DNA from: an uncultured Clostridia bacterium
Lineage (GTDB): Bacteria > Bacillota > Clostridia > Oscillospirales > Acutalibacteraceae
Length of the DNA stretch: 8,387 nt
NCBI GenBank assembly: GCA_958436475.1
Contig: CAUBKG010000075.1
Location: 1-8,387 of the forward strand
Reading direction: 5' to 3'
The translations under genes were made by a program, and so were the position numbers. Of the stretch, positions 1-5,700 are shown in pieces (position 1 is the first letter of the stretch; the number at the start of each line of letters is the position of its first letter). The notes beneath the pieces were generated by a model. It saw only the letters and a list, made by a program, of their open reading frames with translations, was not told where the DNA came from and made no database searches.

Positions 1-58
1 GGAGCGTGAATGGTATAATTGCCCAACCCGCCACTCTGTGGCGTGGGGGCATGAAGCC

Positions 59-89
59 GGTATAATAACCGCTTTGCGGTTATTATACC
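59..89. repeat. Perfect 14-bp inverted repeat (hairpin)
   Basis: Bases 59-72 (ggtataataaccgc) and 76-89 (gcggttattatacc) are exact reverse complements around a TTT loop. No T-tract follows on either strand, so a classic intrinsic terminator is not supported. The first 8 bases, ggtataat, also occur at 12-19, and an imperfect GC-rich hairpin lies between (about 20-51). It could be an operator, a palindromic intergenic repeat, or part of a factor-assisted terminator. The function is unknown, but the structure itself is certain. Confidence 0.7.
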
Positions 90-108
90 ACAAAACACAT
101 CCCCCGGC

Positions 109-146
109 GGAAAAAGACCGAAAAATCGAAAAGGTACGGTTTTTCC
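109..146 (-). terminator. Candidate terminator downstream of the broken GNAT gene
   Basis: Bases 109-120 (ggaaaaagaccg) and 137-146 (cggtttttcc) pair as a stem of about 10 bp with one bulged base and an AT-rich loop. Read on the minus strand, the hairpin lies 15 bases past the reconstructed acetyltransferase stop at 162-164. Its 3' arm contains a run of five Ts, as in an intrinsic terminator whose stem includes the U-tract. The stem is imperfect, so this is a candidate only. Confidence 0.4.
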
Positions 147-161
147 CGCAGTGTATAAAAT

Positions 162-655
162 TCATTTCATTTTCTTTTCCAGGATATAGCTTCCCTCCTC
201 CCAGTTTCGGGCATTCTCGATTTGAATAATATGAAACCCGCATTTATTTACATAGAAGTAATGGTTGCGATGGGAAAAGATCGGGGTATCCGTGCACCAC
301 ACCTCTGTATCGGGAAACATCGACTCGATTTTTTCCAGACCTCTCCCCCGATCCCCCTTTCCTGAAAATCCGGATCAATAAAAATATTTCCGAGGAAATT
401 CCGGTTCGTTTGTTTATCGATCCATAAAATCACAGCGCCGACCGTATCGCCGCTAAACGTAATTTTAAGCTGCGTAGAGCGTTTATCGAAGCCATACCGG
501 CGGAGGAATTCACCCGTATTGTATCCAGGCGGTCCGCCTTTTTTCCCAAGATGCATCCACGCATCCGTATCGAAAGCCCTCTCCATGATTCGTGTGAGTT
601 CTTCGATATCTGCTTCATCAAACGGCTCCAGCCCGATTTCCCGCATGCTTTCCAT
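162..655 (-). pseudogene. GNAT-family N-acetyltransferase, frameshifted
   Basis: This encodes a GNAT-fold acetyltransferase that would move an acetyl group from acetyl-CoA to an unknown small-molecule or peptide substrate in the cytosol. Residues 1-109 read in one frame and include the acetyl-CoA pyrophosphate-binding motif QERGIG (98-103) after a GNIFIDPDF strand. Reading then has to move to another frame at the six-base A run (329-334 on the plus strand, T6). Adding one A gives a smooth continuation, EVWKKIESMFPDTE, then HRNHYFYVNKCGF, a typical GNAT C-terminal segment, and a TGA stop at 162-164. The restored protein is 164 residues, normal for the family. As sequenced, the first frame instead ends at 248 after a garbled tail. 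The start could be 655 or the internal ATG at 646, which is better spaced (9 nt) from AAGGA at 656-660. The change could be true decay, phase variation at a homopolymer, or a sequencing error. Confidence 0.8.
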
Positions 656-825
656 TCCTTTTTATATTTTATAGACCGCGGCGCCGCGCCAGGCGCATCT
701 GCGGAAGCGCTTTTCCGGATAATATAAAAGCCCGGCCTTCCGCCTCTGTGAGGGCCTCGCGGGTAAAGGGTTCTGTTTTCCAGCTTCTCCTCCGCAAAGG
801 CTGGGCCATGGCTCGTTTCTTTCGC

Positions 826-920
826 CGGCCTTGCGGGGCGCCGCCTTATATGCCATAATAAATACCGCAAAACAACAAAAAAGGGGATGAGCTCATGCCG
901 TTTACATTCCGTAAATACCG
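826..920. repeat. 95-bp direct repeat, left copy
   Basis: Bases 826-920 match 2016-2110 at 92 of 95 positions, at a constant offset of 1190. The differences are TT versus GG at 846-847 and C versus G at 899. The repeat contains the promoter-like elements, the Shine-Dalgarno sequence and the first codons of the intact acetyltransferase gene at 2085. The left copy diverges at 921, at the edge of the AT-rich toxin segment. It therefore looks like a target or homology duplication made when that segment entered. Confidence 0.9.
831..859 (+). promoter_or_regulatory. Duplicated promoter candidate upstream of the toxin segment
   Basis: TTGCGG (831-836), a 17-base spacer and CATAAT (854-859) with an upstream TG give a weak -35 and an extended -10 element. 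This is the same arrangement as at 2021-2049 in the other repeat copy. If active, it would send transcription rightward into the barnase-barstar segment. The -35 is a poor match, so this rests mostly on its conserved position in both copies. Confidence 0.35.
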
Positions 921-924
921 TTAA
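895..924 (+). pseudogene. Nine-codon remnant of the acetyltransferase 5' end
   Basis: An ATG at 895 sits behind the same AAGGGG ribosome binding site (881-886) as the intact acetyltransferase at 2085. It encodes MPFTFRKYR and then meets TAA at 922-924. The intact gene reads MRFTFRKYRS at this point, so this is a copy of its first nine codons with one substitution. The reading frame is cut exactly where the AT-rich insert begins. It is a relic of duplication, though the RBS could still let ribosomes make a nine-residue peptide from any transcript running toward the toxin gene. Confidence 0.75.
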
Positions 925-1108
925 CAGCGTTGAAATCAAAATCATATTTTCTAACAAGAAAACGAATTTTGCAAATCGGAACAAAATAGACACCATTTAT
1001 AAATATTTAAAATTTGTTGCACATTTTAAGGCAACTTTTCGTTTTGTGAGCCCTATTTGTAGAAGGGAATTTTTATCCTTACTATATAAAAAGAAACGGG
1101 GCTTTATA

Positions 1109-1704
1109 ATGATTGTTTATAAACGAACAGGCTATGTAATATATGAACGGGATAAAATTTGCAGATCCTTATTTCCCATTATTCCACCTTTAACGCCAAG
1201 TGTGCAATGGAAAATCTGGCGAACAGTGATCCGGTTACATACATGTGCATATTGCCTAAGTATGAACGGAAAAATATTGTCTCTGGAGGAGGCGTGCAAA
1301 TTTGAAAACAACTTGCCCATACACGAAAACTGTAAATGCTATATTGAATTCTTAAAAGCAATTATGGCTGGTACGGCCACAAATGATGGTACAAACGGCG
1401 TAGATTTGTTTGTAAAACGTTTAACCGGCTCCCTGAAAATTATATGACTCAAAAAGCAGCCAAAGCAAAAGGCTGGATAAAAGCTTTCGGAAATCTCGAT
1501 GAGGTGTTGCCCGGAGTGGTTATAGGCGGCGATATCTATAAAAATTATGACAGACGTTTGCCGTCCGATCCCAGACGAATTTGGTATGAGGCCGACTTCA
1601 ATTATGATGGCGGCTATCGCGGAAATGAAAGAATTCTATTTTCAAATGATGGTTTGATATTTGTAACCTATGATCATTACCTCACATTTTATGAGATTTA
1701 TTAA
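1109..1704 (+). pseudogene. Barnase-family RNase toxin with MuF-like pretoxin region, frameshifted
   Basis: This is a guanyl-type ribonuclease of the barnase family, expected to kill by RNA cleavage and to be held by the inhibitor encoded next. The catalytic part (1444-1704) matches barnase along its length: RLPENYMTQ, GWIKAFGNL, IGGDIY, WYEADFNY, ERILFS, TYDHYLTF. Residues equal to barnase Glu73, Arg83, Arg87 and His102 are present (E49, R59, R63 and H78 counted from the ATG at 1444), but Lys27 is Gln. The part before it has a CxxC...HxxCxC motif (TCAYC, HENCKC) as in MuF/SPP1 gp7 phage head proteins and toxin pretoxin regions. The frame breaks at the A run 1414-1417: one more A joins GVDLFVK to TFNRLPENY, aligning exactly with barnase and giving about 198 residues. 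As sequenced, frame one stops at 1447 and overlaps an ATG at 1444. The start at 1109 has a GGGG box 7 nt upstream; an in-frame ATG at 887 lies in the duplicated DNA and is unlikely. No signal peptide is seen. Confidence 0.85.
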
Positions 1705-1717
1705 GGGAGGTCAATAC

Positions 1718-1990
1718 ATGAAAACAATCGTTGTGGACTTTGAAAATGTAAAATATTTAATGGAAATGCATCAGTTATTGAAAAAAACTTTCGAGTTACC
1801 CGATTATTATGGCAGCAATATGGATGCTTTATGGGACTGCCTGAACTGCTCTTTCAATGAGCCGGTTTCAATCAAGCTGCAAAACCTGAAAAAGCTACCT
1901 AAATCATTACATGAAAGCGTATCAACCATGCTCGATGTATTCAAAGACCTGGAAAAAGAAAATGAAGAAATCACCTTGATAATCGATTAA
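1718..1990 (+). CDS. Barstar-family ribonuclease inhibitor (immunity protein)
   Basis: This 90-residue cytosolic protein should bind and block the barnase-like RNase encoded just upstream. It matches barstar in length and order: an N-terminal beta strand, LHQTLKK-like helix (MHQLLKK, 17-23), then LPDYYGSNMDALWDCL (27-42). Residues equal to barstar Tyr29, Asp35, Trp38 and Asp39, which plug the barnase active site, are present (Y30, D36, W39, D40). Barstar Glu76 is replaced by Asp in DVFKDLE. The C-terminal strand EITLIID is also typical. A strong AAGGGAGG box (1703-1710) sits 7 nt before the ATG, and the gene begins 13 nt after the toxin stop, so the two form an operon. The gene is intact although the toxin frame is broken, as expected if immunity is kept after toxin loss or if the toxin break is a sequencing error. 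Confidence 0.93.
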   Translation: MKTIVVDFENVKYLMEMHQLLKKTFELPDYYGSNMDALWDCLNCSFNEPVSIKLQNLKKLPKSLHESVSTMLDVFKDLEKENEEITLIID

Positions 1991-2015
1991 CTGAACGCTC
2001 CTTTTGCGCCGCCTT

Positions 2016-2110
2016 CGGCCTTGCGGGGCGCCGCCGGATATGCCATAATAAATACCGCAAAACAACAAAAAAGGGGATGAGCTCATGCGGTTTACATTCC
2101 GTAAATACCG
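2016..2110. repeat. 95-bp direct repeat, right copy
   Basis: This is the partner of 826-920 with three mismatches. It runs from CGGCCTTGCGG through the promoter-like elements, the RBS and the first nine-odd codons of the intact acetyltransferase. This copy continues uninterrupted into a full reading frame, so it is likely to sit at the native gene while the left copy is the truncated one. Confidence 0.9.
2021..2049 (+). promoter_or_regulatory. Promoter candidate for the intact GNAT gene
   Basis: TTGCGG (2021-2026) and CATAAT (2044-2049) are 17 bases apart, and TGC directly before CATAAT makes an extended -10. A start of transcription near 2056 would leave a leader of about 30 nt before the ATG at 2085. 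The -35 matches only three consensus bases, so the call relies on the good -10, its spacing and its place. Confidence 0.45.
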
Positions 2111-2573
2111 CTCCCATGATCTGCCCGCCATGCTGGAGATATGGAACGATATCATCGAAGAAGGGGTCAGCTTTCCCGCTGAAAAGCCCCTTTCCCCCGC
2201 GGAGGCAGAAGCGTATTTCGCTTCGCAGACCGCCACTGTGTGCGCCTTCGAAGGAGAAACGCTTCTGGGCGTTTATATCCTGCACCCGAACAATGTGGGC
2301 CGGTGCTCCCATATTGCAAACGCATCTTACGGCGTTTCTAAGGACGCACGCGGCAGGGGGCTCGGGCGGCGGCTGGTGGAGCATTCCCTGAAAACCGCAA
2401 GGGAGTGCGGCTTTTGCGGGCTCCAGTTCAACGCTGTGGTCGCCGCCAACCTTGCGGCCATCCACCTGTATGAAAGTATCGGTTTTCAACGGATCGGTAC
2501 GGTCGAGGGCGGGTACCGCCTGCCCGACGGCAGCTATACCGACCTGCATCTTTTCTTTTATCCTCTGGCGTAG
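2085..2573 (+). CDS. GNAT-family N-acetyltransferase
   Basis: This is a complete 162-residue GNAT acetyltransferase, a cytosolic enzyme using acetyl-CoA. The substrate cannot be read from the sequence. The overall plan resembles the phosphinothricin/amino-acid acetyltransferase branch: FRKYRSHDLPAMLEIWND near the start (residues 5-22), a central ANASYGVSKDARGRGLG stretch with the acetyl-CoA loop RGRGLG (89-94), then NLAAIHLYESIGF (122-134), the usual GNAT closing helix and strand. The family is normally about 155-180 residues, so the length is right. The start at 2085 has AAGGGG (2071-2076) 8 nt upstream. The 5' end is shared with the left 95-bp repeat, so insertion of the toxin segment duplicated it without breaking the gene. 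It appears to be a single-gene unit with its own promoter and terminator. A resistance role is possible for this branch but is not shown here. Confidence 0.9.
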   Translation: MRFTFRKYRSHDLPAMLEIWNDIIEEGVSFPAEKPLSPAEAEAYFASQTATVCAFEGETLLGVYILHPNNVGRCSHIANASYGVSKDARGRGLGRRLVEHSLKTARECGFCGLQFNAVVAANLAAIHLYESIGFQRIGTVEGGYRLPDGSYTDLHLFFYPLA

Positions 2574-2584
2574 GTGCTTCCCTT

Positions 2585-2625
2585 TCCTGACGGAAAGCGT
2601 CAGGAGTGGGTTGTTTGTTTTTCTG
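2585..2625 (+). terminator. Intrinsic terminator after the GNAT gene
   Basis: CCTGACG (2586-2592) pairs with CGTCAGG (2598-2604) around a GAAAG loop, with one more T-A pair outside. A T-rich tract (ttgtttgttttt) follows from 2611. It starts 12 bases past the stop codon. The six bases between stem and T-tract make it weaker than ideal. Confidence 0.6.
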
Positions 2626-2654
2626 TATCGGTCCCATTTTTGGGGGGAATAAGC

Positions 2655-2692
2655 GCGCAGGGCAGGCCATCGGCCCGCCCTGCGCATTCTTT
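2655..2692. terminator. Long GC-rich hairpin between convergent genes, possibly bidirectional terminator
   Basis: GCGCAGGGC (2655-2663) pairs perfectly with GCCCTGCGC (2677-2685). Inside it, GGCC (2665-2668) pairs with GGCC (2672-2675), with an A-C mismatch between the two helices and an ATC loop. On the plus strand ATTCTTT follows. On the minus strand the flank is not T-rich. It lies between the plus-strand GNAT gene and the 3' end of the minus-strand GH5/GH18 gene, where a shared terminator is expected. Confidence 0.6.
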
Positions 2693-2773
2693 ACCATATT
2701 GTTTTTTCCTTTGATCCCATACCGCGCTGTTACCGGGCCGGGCTGCGAACGGTTCCTTTGGGATGGAAGGGGC

Positions 2774-5700
2774 TCACCAGAGCGTATCCTTGATGATTTT
2801 CAGCAGGGAGCGGTCTCCGGAAGCATCCTGGCTGAGCTCCCAGATCATCATGCCGCCGTACTGCTTTCCAAGCTCGGTCTTCGTGCGGATGGTCGCGTCT
2901 CCATTGTAATACCAGCCGTTCATAAAATCGGCCGTGTAGGCGTTTGGATTCTGCGCCAGGATATCCTTATACGCCGTATAGCCCGAAGAAGCGGAATAGC
3001 CGTAGAAGGGCACGCCCAGCACGATGTTTTCCGCCGCCGCGCCCTTGTTTTTAAAGTAATCGATGGAGCTGACTGCGAAATCATATGGGGCAACCGGACC
3101 GGTGCCGCTGGTATTGTAATCATACGCCATGATGTTCACAAAATCGAGCATCTGGAGCGAAGCGGTGGAAATCCTGCTGCCGTACCAGGTAGCCACCGCC
3201 GCGGTGAGCAGCTTGCCCTGTGCCCGGCAGCGGGTATTGAGCGAACGGAGAAAGCTTTCGTAATAGCCGTCTACCGTGTCGCCCTCGAGATCCACGTCCA
3301 CACCGTCCAGATTATGGCTGCTTACAAAATTCATGATGCGGTCGGCAAAGGCCTCGCGCGCCGCGTCGGTGCTGATGTAGGGCGTGTAGGAGGGCGAACC
3401 CGCGCCGCCGAGGGAAATGAGCACCTTCACACCATAGAGGTGCGCCTTTTCCACCAGTGCGTTAATATCTGCATCGGACGCCATGGTGGTGATGTTGCCG
3501 GAGCCGTCCGGATTGCCGAAGGCGATGTTCACATGCGTGAGCGCGGTGTAGTCCACCGTTTTATAGGCGCTGAAGCTCCAATCGGGGATATAGCCGACCA
3601 CGCGCTTGGAGAAATCCTTGCGCAGGGGTTCATCCACACCCCGCACGGCAAAGGCTTCCCATGCGCCGCCCACAGAATCCCGGCCTGCAACGAGGGCCGC
3701 GCCGTTGTTCATATCGCAGGTAACATATTTTCCATTCGCCAGAGCCTTGAATCCATAGGTTCCGTCTCCTAACGCCTCCATCGTGAACTTTTCGGCGTTT
3801 CCGATGGAATCGCTTTTGGCAATGAGGCTCGCGGCCGTAGTAGTGATATCTGTGCAGACGTATTTCTGATTGATATGCGAGCGCAGGGAAACGGTGCCGT
3901 CGCTGTTTGTAATCAGGTCGAAGGTTTCCCAGGTGCCGCGCGCCTGCTTGTTGGAAACGAGCGGGTCGGCGCCGTAATTCTCGGCGCATACGAGGTTTTC
4001 ATTGGCAATGGCCGTGAGGTATACTTCTCTCGAAGAAACCGTGGAGGGCTCGGCCGGCTGCGTCGTCGGTTCGGTGGAGGGCTCAGCCGGTTCCTCGGGC
4101 GGCTCCTGCACCCTGCACAGGGTGATGCGGCGGTTTGCATAGCTGTTTTCCCCTTCGGGGACGGCGCCGTCCGCATTCACCTCCGCCCGGACGGTATGCA
4201 CGCCGTAAATCCCCTGCCAGAAGTCCTCCGCGAGGATCACCGCGCTTGTTCCGGCGGCGATTTCCCCGGTATAGGAAACGGTTTTGCACAGCCGCCCATC
4301 CACATACAGATCGAGCTTCAGCGGGATTTCCGCAAGCTTTGCATTGGCGCCCATATTTTTCACCGCCACCTGCGCGTGGGCCGTGCCGCCGGCAAAAAGC
4401 GTGCCCGGCAGAATCTGAAGCCCGGAGAGATAAAGCTCCGTTTCGGGCTGCACCGGGGCCTTGCGGCCGATGGTAATGGTCTTCGTGAGTGTATTGTTAT
4501 TCTCATTGGATTCCGCAATGAGGGCGGAATCGTCTACCCAGGCGAAAACAGTGTAATCGCCGTTCGCCGGGAAGGTAAAGGCAGACCCCGAACTGCCGCC
4601 CATGGCGCGGAGGGTAACTTCCCCGCCCGCGGGGATAGAATCGAAATGCTGGTCGTTCCAGGTGAAGGGCATCGTGTTGAGCCCGCCCACGCTGAACCGC
4701 AGGCCGTGCTTCACGCCGGAGGGCGTGGCGGCCGTGCCGATGTTGCGGATGGTTGCTTCAAACGTGACGGCTTCCCCCGCCTGCGGGTATGCGGGCGACC
4801 AGGAAATATCGCTGACGATGAGGTCGGGCTCTCCCGGTTCGCTGGGCTGCGTTGCCGGCTGTGTTGGGGGATTCGTCGGCTGGGTGGTTGGGGCAGGAGA
4901 AGCCTCTCCTATGCGGAACGCCTCCCACGCGCCGCCCACCGAGGAAGCGGTCGCCTTGAGCACGGCGCCGTTATTCAGATCGCAGGTTACATACATGTTG
5001 TTGGCAACGGACTGCAGGCTGTAGGTATCGTCTCCGATCTTTGCGAGGCGGAACTTCTCCCAGTCCTGCACGGAGGTGCTGCGCGCCACCAGCTCCTTGG
5101 TGGTATCGTTTTCCATGGCGACGAACTTGTTGCTCACCTTCGAGAGAAGCGAAACGGTACCGTCTGCATTCGTGATAATCTTGAAGGCTTCCCATTCCCC
5201 GGCCACCGTCTGATTGGCCACGAGCGGGTCATTGCCGTAATTTGCGGCGGAAACGAGCTGCTCGTTCGCCACGGCGGTGATGGTGGTGTATTCCGTCACC
5301 TCCGCGGGCGGGGTTTGTGTATACTTCTTGACAACGTTTTGGAAATTTGTGTTGGAGCGGAAGTTATTTGTTGTAAACCTGCTCCATTTTTCCGCAATCT
5401 GCTCGGCGGAATCGTTATAGATATCAGGGGCCGCATAGGAGCAGTTGTTGTAATACCCCCAGTTGCCGTAATTGGAGCTCACCTTGTACGTCCAGTTGGT
5501 CCAGGAAACGTTGTTGGCGTTATAAGCCGAGAGGGCTTTTTCCCAGATATCCAGGAAATCGAACAGGCAGAATTCACCAATGTAAACCGGCACGTTCCAC
5601 CGCTGCTGGTGCTCGACCACACCCTGCACCCACTGGTCTACGCGGGTGTTCTGCACGTTCCAGTCCCCCGCTTCGGAGCCGGACATCGCATAATAATGCT

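Larger units (their letters stand above)
921..2015 (+). other. AT-rich acquired segment carrying toxin and immunity genes
   Basis: The segment lies exactly between the two 95-bp repeats and is visibly AT-rich up to 1990, unlike the GC-rich DNA on both sides. Bases 921-1108 carry no convincing gene: the reading frame open through this stretch has no recognisable protein similarity and begins inside the repeat. Bases 1109-1990 hold the barnase-like toxin and barstar-like inhibitor, and 1991-2015 is a short GC-rich join. No transposase, integrase or terminal inverted repeat is visible. Entry by recombination through the repeated acetyltransferase 5' end is the likeliest explanation, but the mechanism is inferred. 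Confidence 0.55.

Noticed and set aside
662..856. Small minus-strand open frame upstream of the broken GNAT gene
   Set aside because: It shows no family similarity or RBS and overlaps the duplicated promoter region. It is treated as non-coding.
430..996. Open frame of 188 codons on the minus strand
   Set aside because: It overlaps the real GNAT frame in another phase and part of its text recurs only because of the 95-bp repeat.
887..1447. Start of the toxin gene at the ATG at 887
   Set aside because: That ATG is inside the duplicated acetyltransferase leader, out of frame with its RBS-linked ATG. The protein up to 1108 shows no domain, while 1109 has its own purine-rich box.
1444..1447. ATGA overlap as designed translational coupling of two proteins
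   Set aside because: The barnase alignment crosses the junction without a gap if one base is restored, so a frameshift explains it better than two genes.
1971..2687. Open frame of 238 codons on the minus strand
   Set aside because: It is antisense to the intact GNAT gene and its promoter, and runs through two terminator-like hairpins.
2606..3772. Open frame of 388 codons on the plus strand
   Set aside because: It covers the intergenic terminator hairpin and the antisense of the GH18 domain. It has no plausible RBS or family similarity.
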